DNA of 64,000 nt, taken from Liquidambar formosana (lineage: Eukaryota; Streptophyta; Magnoliopsida; Saxifragales; Altingiaceae). Made by a program: the position numbers and the translations under genes. Every line of letters begins with the position of its first letter. The first letter of the stretch is position 1. The notes under the pieces were generated by a model. It saw nothing but the letters and a program-made list of their open reading frames with translations. It made no database searches and was not told where the DNA came from. This document shows positions 35,776 through 47,156 of the stretch, piece after piece. The stretch spans positions 27,980,430-28,044,429 of the forward strand of contig CM077826.1 in the NCBI GenBank assembly GCA_039720395.1, in the 5' to 3' direction.

Positions 35776-38700
35776 TATGAACCCATAGAAAAGCGCGGCG
35801 CCTACAAGGGATTTGTTTTGGCGAGAATAAATTGGTACGAGTTTAAAAGACAACAAACGAAAAGGAGTCGCCACCTCATTTTTTAGGAAAAAGAGGAAAA
35901 CCATAAAAATGTTTTATTTTCAAAACCACATGACTCCATTAAAGGAAAAGCAAAGTCTTTGAAACCTAGAAAATTGGATTCGGGGGCTAAGTTATGACGT
36001 GGGAAGGTTCTAGGCAAAGCCCATAGGCACCCACATCGCCCGAGTTGGTCTCTTAATTTAATTGGGCTAATTTAAGATCTTTTTCACTCAAATATCATCA
36101 TGTATCATCACAAGACAGCATGCATAACATATATTCTATCCAATCATTTGACTCATCCATGCATAATCAAACAAATAAAACAAAACAGAAAAAGGAGAAA
36201 AGAGAAGAAAAGAACCTAGGATACTTGGATCCTAGAACGGACTTGAGCCTCACGAAGAGCGCCTACGTACCATGCAGCGAAATACATGGATCAAAGTCTA
36301 CGTAGTTCGAAAAGAACAGGATTACAACCTAATACAAACCTATGGTAAAAATCCTAGGTTTCCTTGTTCGAGAATGTGTTGAATAATCCAAAATTGAAAA
36401 CTTCCACAAGAGGAAAACTTTGATAGAAAACTAGAATTTTATTAATGAAGGAAACCCTTGATAATTACCATGTGTCCATATTAAGAAATAACCCTAGGAG
36501 GGAGAAGAGAAAAGAAAGTAAGGAAAAGTGAATTAGGGCACTTTATACCCTACTTACCTGAGCGCAAATGCTCCAAGCATTAGCAATTTCAAGCAATAGT
36601 AGCCCTATTTGCAATAGGACAAGCATTGTACCTATTTGCACCCTTACAAGTGCGCAAAACCATGCAAGAAGAACAATATACTAATCTGGACAGAACCATG
36701 ACAAGGCCTAAAATTATCCATTTATCATGCAAACAACAAAAATAATGAATAACTAAGGACCCTTACTCAACCCTACATGCAATGACCTGACTAACATGCA
36801 TAAAAAACCTACCAAAGACACACTAACAATCATAAGGGACTCCAATAATATCAATAAACATGATAACTAAGTCTATTCTTACCAAAAAGATGATATTTTA
36901 TGTAAAATATGAAAATACGCCTTCCTACGCTGAGCTTTCTTAAGCAAAATTATCCTAAGATAATTTCATGTAAAAAAAGTCACTATGGGGAGGTGCAATC
37001 ATCATATCTTACGTAAAATATATATATTAGAATACAATAGAAGTGATTTCATGTTTAAACACATCACAGAAAGCTCTCATGCAAAACCTTACTTAACAAA
37101 AAGGATAATTATCCTTAGAAAAGGATAACATCTCCAAAAATCCTACGAAATCTACTATATGAATGCAAACCTAGCATGATTCAACTATATGCAGCATATA
37201 TAGAATAACTATGATGAGAAATTACTCATAGAGTTAAGCTAAGCATGCTGTATAAAACCTGTGTGATTTTAGAGTTATCGAAACCCTAATCTCACAACTA
37301 TGCATAAAAACCTATGAAAAGACCCTAACACATGCTCAATCATCATGAACATCATTCATATCATGTATATTAACAAACAGGAGCATCAACTCATGACAAT
37401 TATCACTAGTAACCTAAACATATGAACTATGCATGATTTAAGAGGATAGAAAAGATAATGCTTTCAAATCCTTAGTAAACTAGGGATTATCAAGCATATA
37501 AAGCCATTAACCATCTCAAAATCATTCATATAACATCACATAAGCATTGAACCATCCTAACATGTGGAGTTACATCATGAACTAGAACTATCATAGAAGA
37601 AGAAGGAGAAGGAGAAGGAGAAAACCCATGTTTAGCATTCAAAAAGAGTGCTTACCTCTTGTAGAATCTTCTTTGTCTTCAAACTCTTTGTTCTCTTGCT
37701 TGCTTAGTATTGAAGAGCCTCTTCTTGATGTCCTTCTAGCTCTCTAAACTCGTAGCTCCCTCTCTCTTTAAGTGTAAAGTGCAATTCACCTCCCCCTATA
37801 TGCTGAATATCATGTCTTTTATATAGAGAACTGACTCCATGAGCCAATGGTTAAGATTAATTCATTACATAATGATCCTAGGGCTATTAGAGACTCTCTT
37901 GGTGCTCAAACAACTCAAACTTACATAATCCTAAGAGAAAACAAGTTGTAATGGCGGAGGAAACCGTCAAAAGAGGGAGAGAGAGTTAGAAGTTTAGTTG
38001 AAGACGAAGTCCTCGGGTGACCAACTAGGCCTGGACGGTTAGCCGTCTGGGCTTGGACGGCTGACCGTCCAGCCCGGACGGTTACCCGAGGGTCCTTCTT
38101 ACTTTCACTCGGTTTTGACTCCTACTTGCTTCAGAAGTCCTAAAATGTTCAAATTAAGTCCGATTTTGACGAAATAAAAGCCAAAACAACCGTGTTTTCG
38201 AAAGGGAACACATTTTTAAGCATTTTAGGAAAAAAATCCTTAACCATGGGTGCATGGTTAGGTTTTACAAAGGTGGTTAACCATGGTGCTTCATCGTCGC
38301 TAAGCTGGGTTTATACATAAGGTCGAACCAAATGTTTTCCCAATCGAAATTTCGATCTTTTTAAACATACTTAGGATGTAAATAAAGCCCAATTAAAGTT
38401 AAATGAGAGAAAATTGATTGGGTCTTATGAGTCAATTTGAGCAAACCAAGAAAGGGTCTTTTAGTTAACCCGAACCATTATGAGCCGAATTGATCTTAAA
38501 CCATCAGTTCATGAAATTGAACCTATATATAGACTCTATATACTTATATGAACTCATAGGAATGACTCGGGATTCATTCCAAAGTCAAATGTAAAATATA
38601 CGGCTTGAAAGACGATTATGCCTTTAAAGTCGCAAAAGTTCTTATTGACTATCGAGATGAACTCCAAATCACTTTAAAATTCATACACATGATATTCAAT

Positions 38701-38799
38701 GCCATAGAAACTCAATGCAAAAGACTAGACTCGAAAAGGACTCAAAATCTTACATGAAATGATATGTCCTAACTAAGGTGACAAAAATGGGGTGTGACA
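35776..38799 (-). mobile_element. Solo LTR 'C', 3024 bp, inverted inside LTR B
   Basis: The right end GGGGTGTGACA is the inverted LTR start, and the left end TATGAACCC is the inverted LTR end with one change from TGTGAACC. Five-bp flanks CATCT (35771-35775) and CATTT (38800-38804) differ at one base. GGAGTCGCCACCTC near 35863 is the inverse of GAGGTGGCGACTCC. A minus-strand TATA box lies near 37816-37828. It interrupts LTR B at a site that is intact in LTR A. Confidence 0.9.
38012..38090. other. Inverted-repeat cassette in U3 of LTR C
   Basis: Outer stem CTCGGGTGACC pairs with GGTTACCCGAG. Inside are repeated GGACGGTTAGCCGTC-type palindromes that differ from the ACCGGTT units in A and B. It lies about 190 bp upstream of the minus-strand TATA box. 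Confidence 0.78.
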
Positions 38800-41636
38800 C
38801 ATTTTTATGGGTGTATAGATGATTATCCTTTTAGAAGATAATTATCCTTTTTAGAGGGTGGGTCTTTGCATGGGTGCTTCTGGAGTGTGTTTAAGTACGC
38901 AATTAGTTTCTTTGCGTTCTTAGGTATATATTTTACGTAGGATGTGTGAAGAAATCATTCATGTGGAGTACTTTCTACGTAAAATTATCTTACAATAGTT
39001 TTTCTTAAGAAAGCTCGCCGTAAGGATGCATAATTATTTCATGTTCTTACATAAAATCATTATCTAATGCATCATGTTAGATTTTCTTTTCATGTTTTTG
39101 ATTGTTATATAATATTTTTCACCATAATAATTCATATTTAGCATGTTTTTGATAGTTTTATTCATGATAGTGAGTCTAGGGCATATAGGAGCATATTAGG
39201 ATTTTGTCTTTTTCTTTTATTTTTGCTTTTTACATGGTTATTAGCATGTTTAAGGTTGTTTAGTATTCTGTCCGGCCAGATTTGAGTTAATATTTCTAAT
39301 GATGATTTGAGCATGAATATGGTTGGTTTGAGCATGATAATTGCCTTATAGCATACATGGGGTGATTAATTGGTGATATTTCAATGTTTTGAAATGATTG
39401 GCATATGGTAAGTTGGTTTATGGTGAGTTCTACTATGAATTGTTTCCTTCTCCCTTTTGGGTTATTCTTTTTACATTGAATTATAACTCCTAAGTTTCCT
39501 ATTTTTATAAAACTTTTTATTTGTTAAGAATTTTATTTCTTCTCAAATTCCTATTTTCTCTCATTCATTTTTTGGAAACTTCTTACTTTTGAAAACTTTT
39601 CTTTTCTTCTAATGGAAACTTAGGGTTATTAGTTCATTGTAAAGGGAATAACCCCTTCTCGATCGAACTACGTGGACTCTGATCCTTACATCTTTGTATG
39701 TGGGGCTACGTAGGCGCTCATTTGATGTTCAAGTCTACCCTATAGGATACAAAGTATCCTAGGTTTTCTTTTCTTTTATTCTTTTATTCTTTATCTCTCT
39801 CTATCGCTTTCGATCTCTCTCTTTATTCTTTCATGGATATTTATAGATGCTTTATGAATGTTTATGGATGAATGGATGGTTATGGATGATTCTTTACATA
39901 TGCATGGCAACTAATTTTGAAGTGATTAAAATAACCCATATAAATTAAGAGACCCATTTTGGGGCAATGTGGGTGCTTTTTGGATATTTCCTAGAACTTT
40001 CCCACATCGTAACTTAGTCTCCGAATCCTCTCTTTGGTTTGTTAAGACTTGCTTTTCCTTATTTGGCAGTCATGTGTTTGGTTTTAAAAAGGTTTTCTCT
40101 AAAATATTTTATGGTTTTCCTATTTTCTTTAAAAAATGAGGTGGCGACTCCTTGTTTGTTTTGTTTTTGTGAATCTTTAAAAAACAGATTTTCATTTATT
40201 TAAATCTTTACACTTTTTAAAAAGGCGATCAAAACCCGTAGTTCACAAATACAAAGTATTTTATTAATACAAAACCATAAATTAAAGTTGTTCAAGACTA
40301 GAATTGTTCCATGATTAAACTAGCATAACAATTAAGCCGACCCTCACATAGCATCTCAATGCGAGGTCTCCTCTGCTATGAAATCATCTAAAAAGGGTTT
40401 ATAAATATAAAAGTGAGTATAAAACTCAGTAGATATAATCTTCATATGAAAATAACCAAATCATGATAATATACCAAATTAAACTATTGCTTTAAATATA
40501 ATTAAAACACATATAATGTCATAATTGCAATGTGACTCATGTTCATTTAACATATTCCATTACCAACCACTCTCACTGGAATCTTCGCATGAAATCGGAG
40601 GATTTAAACCTAACCTCCAAAAGAATGACATAACAAGCATCTCTACTTGGGACTGTAAGTCGTCTCAATTCGGGAGCATAGTCATGACATATCTTTTCTT
40701 AGGACCGCAAGCAACCCAGGACCAAAGAGATGGAAAACACAGCTTAGTCCCTTGACCACAAGTAATCCATATCCAATGACCCTTTTTAAAATACTTTTAC
40801 CCAGTATTTATTAATTTCATTTCATGCATTTTATGCTAATGAAAGCTATGAAAAATCATATAAAACCATATGCATATCAATAAATCCAGAAAATCATTCA
40901 TATATAATTATTCCATAATTATATAACATATAGGCTATGTAAAACATATAAAATATAGACCAACAAGAATTTACATAGCATGTACAGGTCAAAATATACT
41001 AAAATACCACATATATATATCAACCCCTATATTCCCAAATGTAATATTCATAATTATAGAGTTATGTAAACTAAACCCCTCAATATATGCATTACAAAAT
41101 ATACATGATAATACACCCAAAAATCATGTAAACTCGTAAATAACACAATATACATTTTTCATATATAGGCTTATATCCTAACTCATTATCCTCCCTAATG
41201 TTAAAACCCATGAAAATTACATCTACCTCAAGTATGATGCGCAAGGAGTAAAGAAAATGTGTTGGGAGGGTGAATCCAAGCCTAGAATGTAAGAGAAGAG
41301 CTCCCAAGTCCACAAAACACACTTTAATCCTCACCAAACACGTGTAGATCTCCAAATCCAGCCTCTAGAATATGATCCCAAGCGTCCAAGTGAGGTGAGA
41401 GAGTAAAAAACCCATGCATGTAAGAGAAAAAAAAATATGAGATTTTCTCTCTCCAAACAAGCCTTTCTCTCTCCTTCAAACCCACTCTCTCTCTTTTCTC
41501 CCTCTCCTTCTCTCTCTCTTTAACACACTCAAAATGGCAGCTAAGAGGTGTAGAAGTCGGGCTAAATGGGTTATAAAAGGATCAAGGAGCACATGCGTCA
41601 TTTGACACATCTAAAAAAAAATTAGGATTCTGCTTA

Positions 41637-41743
41637 GCTCGATCGATCGGGGTCTGAGGGCCGATCGATCAGCCTAGATAGCAGCGAAATGGTAATTCCA
41701 GAGGGCCTTCGATCGATCACCCTCAAGGCTCGATAGATTGGCC
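41637..41743. other. Inverted-repeat cassette in LTR D
   Basis: GCTCGATCGATCGG pairs with CCGATCGATCAGC (41637-41673). A second TCGATCGATCACC block follows to 41743. It lies just upstream of the TATA box on the minus strand. Confidence 0.75.
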
Positions 41744-42195
41744 TATGCTGAAATTTCCCAGTAACGAGCTGAAACGTGTTCAAACGCTATCATGCTCAAA
41801 CTAACATGCATATAATGCAAAATGACAATAAACCACATGTCATGCATCATAAATAACATTATAAATCACACATGTAATGCACATGCGTGTTATAATCATG
41901 TAAATCACCAATTAATGACATAATTAAACTAATTTAATGATGAGGGTTTTACAGTCTATTTCTTCCTTAAAGGGAATTGTCATTCATTCCTAAATAAAAA
42001 AGAGTGGTCATTCCCATCTCTTAAGGAATGAAAATCATTAAAAGTAGGTCTCACTTTTTCTTTTCTATTCCATTCATACCTTTTATCAAACATTGGGATG
42101 GAATGATCATTTCCATTCCATTACCATTCTCATTCCATTCCCACTCCCATTTTATTCCCTCTCTATTCCATTCCCTCAAACCAAATGTAGCCTTA

Positions 42196-43400
42196 GGTTT
42201 TAAACTAAACCCTTGATTGCAAGATTGTTGAAGTGATTTCTTGTGTACGATAAGCTGTCTTTAAAGAGTAGATTACATGAATACTCAACTCAAATCTAAT
42301 GATAGTTCAACAAATGCTCTTTAAGAATTTAGTGCGAATTTGGTGATAAAAAATGAATAGCTTTGAATGATTTTTTATTGCTTATCATAAATACATTTGA
42401 ATCATTTTTTTATTTAGGCATTTTAATAAAAATAACTGTTTGAAACATTTAATGCTGGGAAAGAGCCATTTGAGTGCATTTAATGCACCAAAAGCCATTC
42501 AAAAAGCTAGCCATTATATGTCAGAATCTCACATTCAGTTAACTGAATTGAGGATTAAGTAGACTGATTCAAGCAGAATCAATTAACACATCAAGGGCTA
42601 TTCTCTAGTCAATTTAGGCAATTGAATTGACATTTGAGTCGATTGTATTTAACATAAAACATCAAGTTGTTTATTTTCTAAGAAAGTTGATTATTAAAGT
42701 CCTTTCATTTTACTTAGGCCTTTTGCAAATGATAAAATCAATATGATTAAAGGTCGCAAGGTCAAAATAGATCGATCATAAGAGCAAGTATTGAGCAATC
42801 ATGTACAATAAGATCCTCACACTCTAACTTAAAAACTATAAAGTCTTCAATGTAGGTGCTTGCATGATCTTAAGTACTTGCTTTTTGTTGTTTATGCCTT
42901 TATGCTCATCAACTCCATGCCATTTTGTATGTTGAGGCTTTGGCTATGCATTCTCCCACTTTTTTTTGCCTTGGGTGAATTCTTTGAGCTTCATTATGGT
43001 TAATGTCTTCATGCTAAAGTGATCATTACGCCTTAGCTTGATTGAATTGAATCGAAATACTTAATTTGATCATTATTTGACAACTAAACCATTAGTTTCC
43101 TCCATTAATACCCTTGGTTACAAACCTTTGGGCTAACACTATGTGTGGGTGACACCTCCTAGTACCTCTCTTCAAAAACTACTCGTCTTAATCAAGTCTT
43201 TCTCAAGGAGCAATCCATGAGGCATCGGGTAGAACCAACACGTAACTCTACTGAAATTTTGACTTGAGGATTTCAAATAGAACCTTGCCTTGGTTCTATC
43301 CAGTATCATTTCCACTCTTTAGCCCATCAAATTATGCTATGATTCTTGGTGATATGTTCTAATATACTGTCATTTTTAATGTTTCCATTCTTCCGAGTTT
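42196..43400. other. Unassigned, probably old LTR sequence
   Basis: No gene was found. Near 42530-42660 short TCAATT/AATTGA units recur around AGTTAACTGAATTGA, which recalls the cassettes of the LTRs. It may be the upstream part of the LTR relic at 43400-44000. Confidence 0.35.
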
Positions 43401-44000
43401 TATTATTTGTTGGGGAATATTAATGTTTCAACCCTAAACTAAGCAATCAAAATACAAAATTTTCCTAAGTTTAAATCATTTTAAAATTGCTTTCCCCAAA
43501 GATTGTGAAGTGATGGATCAGAGATTAACTACTCTCCCCCTAAGGATGAAACCCTTCCCCCCATGTCTGAACAAATTACGTGTACTTTAATCCTCAGAAA
43601 AGATACGTACACCGCTCATTTAGGCCCTACTCCAATTTTGATTAGATTTTTGTTTTATTAGATTTTATTTTTTCTTTAATACAATCTATGATGTGTAGTG
43701 AAATTAAATAAGCCCAATCAATAAAAAGATACTAATTCGGGCGAAATGGGTGCCTACGAGTTGTAAATCGTAACCTTCCCATTTCTAAGTCTGGCTTGTT
43801 TTTTAAAATGGAGTTAAAATGGTTTTTTATGGAATTAAATATTTTTAAATGTTTTCTTATTCCTCAAGGTGGCTATTGCAAAAACCTATTATGAATCCCT
43901 CAATTGACATTCACAACTCTATTTAAATGATTTTCTGGAATACCGTTTCTCACTAAAATAAACCTTTTTTCTTTTATATAAGTTTTAAAACATTTTCTAA
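43400..44000 (+). mobile_element. Degenerate 3' end of a Tat-like LTR
   Basis: Blocks occur in the same order as in LTRs A and B: TACGTGTACTTTAATCC with ACCGCTCATTT near 43580, GGGCGAAATGGGTGCCTA near 43740, and AAGGTGGCTATTGC near 43868. These correspond to ACGTGGACTTTAATCC, GGGCGATGTGGGTGCCTA and GAGGTGGCGACAC in LTR A. Ends are not identifiable. Confidence 0.5.
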
Positions 44001-44237
44001 TGTTTTGTACTCTTGAAAGCAAAATTAAAATGTTAAAGTGTATATATATCTATACATGTATCAAGTCTTGGTCATGTAAGAATTGCAAAGTACTTACATA
44101 AGTTATATTAATTAGCATCATGCATTGGCGGTTGTATTCGATACATTGACCCCATGTACCCTACCCACCAATTCATAGGATACAAACCTAATTCATGACA
44201 TTGATATAGCTTATATCAGCATAGTCTTGATCACCAT

Positions 44238-44240
<3 letters not shown>

Positions 44241-44270
<30 letters not shown>

Positions 44271-44424
44271 GAGATGATCAAGTGTGAATCATCTAAGATG
44301 GATCGCATGGTTGGGAGCCATGTGTGGCTTTCACGAACATTCGTAGTGTTTGCCATGCAAAGCTCCCAATTGTGCCGATCATATCCGAATCGTCTAGAAT
44401 GTTCTACACCTGATCATTTTCAAT
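44241..44424. mobile_element. Small foldback MITE in an (AT)n tract
   Basis: An (AT)14 tract (44241-44268) leads into GGGAGATGATCAAGTGT. Its partner near 44410 reads, on the other strand, TGAAAATGATCAGGTGT, and a second pair is TTGGGAGC / GCTCCCAA. The element is about 155 bp. The superfamily is unknown. Confidence 0.6.
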
Positions 44425-45965
44425 ATATATATAAATATGAGGATGGGAGCCTTTAAAATGGTTTCTTAAAAAATCGTGTTTTTTTAGAGGTATAGTCAAA
44501 CAAGAACGAAAGGAGTACTATTTTTTAAAAAAATTTCTTGTTCATATTGTGTTATCATAATTGTAAGACAACAGGCTACTTGAATTTGACTTAATATTGA
44601 CTTGATAAAGTGTTTGTTTTGTTTGAGATCAATAGTATGATAAATGAATCAAGATTAATCTTACTCAGAGTACTTTTTAGTTTGCTATCTTATCATTAAG
44701 CTTAATTATAAAACTACTGAATTTGATAAGCTCATTAATACATTAAATAATCAAGCTACTTACACCATCAAATCATCTTTTCCTTAATGCGTCTTGTTTA
44801 CAGCCATGACGTTGTTTTGGAAAACTTTCAAAAACTCTCACGAAGCAACTGTTCGTTCTATGCAAAAAAAAAAAAAAAAAAAAAAGAAAGAAATTCCTTC
44901 AGGTGATTGTACCTTCTACTTAAGTTGTTGTACCTTGAGCTGTACATGTTGTACATTTCTTTTTGTTTTTTTGGGGAAAATCCTTGGATATGTACCGAAG
45001 AGAAAAACTAACATTAAATTGTTTAAACTAACCTATGCCTACAGACACGAAAACTCAAAAAAGAGACCGAAAGAGAGAGAAGCGAGAGGAGAGAGGAGAG
45101 AGGAGAGAGATAGAGAGCATGAAGCGCGATCATAGAGGGGAAATTCTTCAATCTCTAATTCAAGCTTTGAGAAACTACAGAGAGAGAAATTACGGAATCG
45201 AAATGCAAACCAATTCCTAGAGAGAGAAAGCTTCGCTCCCCCGCAATCAAGCGTACAACAATTCCGTGATATCAGAAGGGTAACAAGCTCTCTCTCCTTG
45301 GGTGCTTCTTTGAATCTGGATTTTCTGTATTCAGTTCACAAGCGCCAATCAAAAAGGTCAGACTTCTGATTTTCTCTCTCCTAAACCTCTCACTTTCTCT
45401 CTCTTGAAGAAGCTCGAATCTCCGTCTCTATCTGTCGAATTCAATTCCTCTACGAGCTGTTAATCTCTTTGGAATCTCTACCATATGAGTTTGTTCTCTG
45501 TTATTCAAACAAAGTTATTGGTACTGTTTAGCTTCCTAAATTCGAAATATAAGTGAGGTTTCGTTGAAGTTACGGAGGGAGGTACGTATGCATTGGTTCT
45601 GCAATTTGTAGTGGAAGAACGAAGTTTGTGTAGATTTCAAGCGTAATTGGGATTAGGGTTTGGGTTTGAATTTGGATTGGATTTCAAATTTTCATTGAAT
45701 TGGGTTTTGGAGGGAGAGTTAGTTGGGATCTCTCTGAGATTGTGGTTTTACCCTTTTTCCTATATCTTGAGATGTGTTTCGGGACCGCATTGGTGGGTTT
45801 TGCTAGAGTTACAGAGAGGTATTTTTCGGGTGCATGCAAGATGCGATTTCGGAGACGGACCAAAACCCTAATTTAGTAGTGCAAGTGGGGGTCTTAGGGT
45901 TTTGGATTTTTTTTGGGGGAGGGGGGGTGGTGTGGTTGTTGTGTATGGGTTCTATGTGTCAAGAA
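44425..45965 (+). promoter_or_regulatory. Promoter and 5' leader of the ADA1-like gene
   Basis: GA-rich (45060-45120) and CT-rich (45285-45420) tracts, common near plant transcription starts, precede the gene. An upstream frame at 45647-45871 (74 codons) starts and stops before the main ATG. A second upstream ATG at 45834 is in frame with the main ORF without a stop. An A23 tract lies at 44863-44885. No TATA box was assigned. Confidence 0.45.
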
Positions 45966-47156
45966 ATGCAACCCCGTTATCAGCATCCTCGGATCAATCT
46001 CGTTGATTTGAAAGCTCAGTTCGTTAAGAAACTTGGGCTGGAGAAGTCAAAGCAGTATTTTTATCTTTTGAATAAATTATTGAGTTTGAAGCTAAGCAAG
46101 GTTGAGTTCAATAAGCTTTGTTTTCGGATAATTGGTAGAGAGAATGTTCCACTTCATAATCAGCTTATTCGTTCGATTTTGAAAAATGCTTGTTGTGCAA
46201 AGGTTCCACCGCCTACTCATGGTAAGGAAGCGTTGGAGTCTACTATTCTGAATGGGGATATTTTTCAGTTTTCTTCTCAAAAGATAAGGTTGGAAAATCG
46301 TGATCGGAAGAAAGGGGATTGTCCTGGCCCTTTTGCACCAAATGGAAAGGCAGACTTTTATTCTCATAGTTTAACAGTTACGGGTGATGGTGGTTTCGAT
46401 GGTATTTTGGAGAATGGGGATTTGACTCCATATGACACTTGGAAGCCGGTGCAGCATCATCAAGGACTCATGCGGGATTTAGAAAATGAAGGGGAGTTTT
46501 CACCTCACAAACTTGCTAATTTACCACCAATAAAGCGGTCATCTCCTGATGGTCCATTTTCTGTACATAGTAACAACCGGATTGAAGTAGAAGCTGTCGA
46601 AGATGGAAAGAAGGTATCAGATAGAAGTACTCTTAGTGCTCCACTTGGGATTCCTCTCTGCTCTTTAAGTGTTGGTGGGGCCCGCAGGGCTTTTCCTTTG
46701 GAAAACAGTTGCAAGAATGTTAGCTCATTTGACAGTGGTGGGTTGATTGATACTGAGGCGCTGAAGGAACACATGGAGCTGATTGCTGCATCACAGGGCC
46801 TTGAGGGCGTGTCAATGGACTGTGCTAATTTATTGAACAATGGATTGGATGCTTACTTGAAGGGGTTGATTAGATCTTGCATTGAATTGGTAGGGGCAAG
46901 GTCTGGACATGAGCCGCTGAAGAATATCATTCAAAAGAACAAGTCTCGTGGGAAACTTGTTAATGGTGTTTTGCCAGGTCATCATTATCAGATGCAGGGT
47001 AGCAGGAGGCCTTCAGAAGCCATGCAAGAACAGAGATCCCATTGCCCAATATCTTTGTTGGATTTTAAGGTTGCAATGGAGCTTAACCCACGACAGCTTG
47101 GAGAAGACTGGCCATTATTGCTGGAGAAAATATGTATGCATGCATTTGAGAAATAA
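45966..47156 (+). CDS. ADA1: ADA1/HFI1-like SAGA subunit (Tad1 domain), single exon
   Basis: This intronless 396-residue ORF belongs to the SAGA-Tad1 family (yeast Hfi1, human TADA1, plant ADA1). The protein is an architectural subunit of the nuclear SAGA histone acetyltransferase coactivator. The N-terminal block is diagnostic: INLVDLKAQFVKKLGLEKSK, YFYLLNKLLSLKLSKVEFNK, then GRENVPLHNQLIRSILKNAC. The middle is low-complexity and variable. A second conserved block near residues 270-315 (MELIAASQGLEGVSMDCANL, then YLKGLIRSCIELVGAR) is histone-fold-like. The C-terminus LGEDWPLLLEKICMHAFEK is the family's usual end. I chose the ATG at 45966 because homologues start with MQP just before this block. 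The in-frame ATG at 45834 would add 44 residues, including a glycine stretch encoded by a G run, and is probably leader. A decayed copy lies at 58900-60290. Confidence 0.93.
   Translation: MQPRYQHPRINLVDLKAQFVKKLGLEKSKQYFYLLNKLLSLKLSKVEFNKLCFRIIGRENVPLHNQLIRSILKNACCAKVPPPTHGKEALESTILNGDIFQFSSQKIRLENRDRKKGDCPGPFAPNGKADFYSHSLTVTGDGGFDGILENGDLTPYDTWKPVQHHQGLMRDLENEGEFSPHKLANLPPIKRSSPDGPFSVHSNNRIEVEAVEDGKKVSDRSTLSAPLGIPLCSLSVGGARRAFPLENSCKNVSSFDSGGLIDTEALKEHMELIAASQGLEGVSMDCANLLNNGLDAYLKGLIRSCIELVGARSGHEPLKNIIQKNKSRGKLVNGVLPGHHYQMQGSRRPSEAMQEQRSHCPISLLDFKVAMELNPRQLGEDWPLLLEKICMHAFEK

Larger units (their letters stand above)
34380..40247 (+). mobile_element. Solo LTR 'B', about 2.84 kb net, same family as A and C
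   Basis: Perfect 5-bp duplications AATAC lie at 34375-34379 and 40248-40252. It starts TGTCGACACCCCATTTTC and ends CGTAGTTCACA. It aligns with LTR A on both sides of the nested LTR C, including TATA (35281-35290), AACGCAGCGAAGG near 35445 and GAGGTGGCGACTCC near 40138. No internal region is present. Confidence 0.92.
34077..41953 (-). mobile_element. Solo LTR 'D', about 2.0 kb net, Ty3/gypsy-like
   Basis: It runs from TGTTATGACTC to GGTTTTACA with perfect 5-bp duplications GTCTA at 34072-34076 and 41954-41958. Minus orientation is inferred from a TATA box read on the minus strand (41571-41580) followed by a GA-rich leader, and from the minus-strand start TGTAAAACCCTC. It inserted in the Harbinger MITE and was itself split by LTR B. 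No internal coding region is present. Confidence 0.88.
33959..42192. mobile_element. PIF/Harbinger MITE, outer shell of nest 2, about 352 bp net
   Basis: TTA duplications lie at 33956-33958 and 42193-42195. Ends are GGCTGCGTTTGTTATAAGGG and, from the other strand, GGCTACATTTGGTTTGAGGG. Both arms carry GGAATGA/ATTCCATT repeats. Removing LTR D and its duplicate restores a short element. It is related in style, not in sequence, to the MITE at 17116-17328. Confidence 0.88.

Noticed and set aside
37597..37625. GAAGGA repeat as a coding poly-Glu/Lys stretch
   Set aside because: It lies in the leader region of inverted LTR C with no open frame of note.
33960..42195. An 8-kb autonomous Harbinger element
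   Set aside because: After removing the nested LTRs only about 352 bp remain and no transposase was found.
45647..45871. Separate small protein upstream of ADA1
   Set aside because: It is rich in G, F and W with no domain, and lies in the leader; it is noted as an upstream ORF only.
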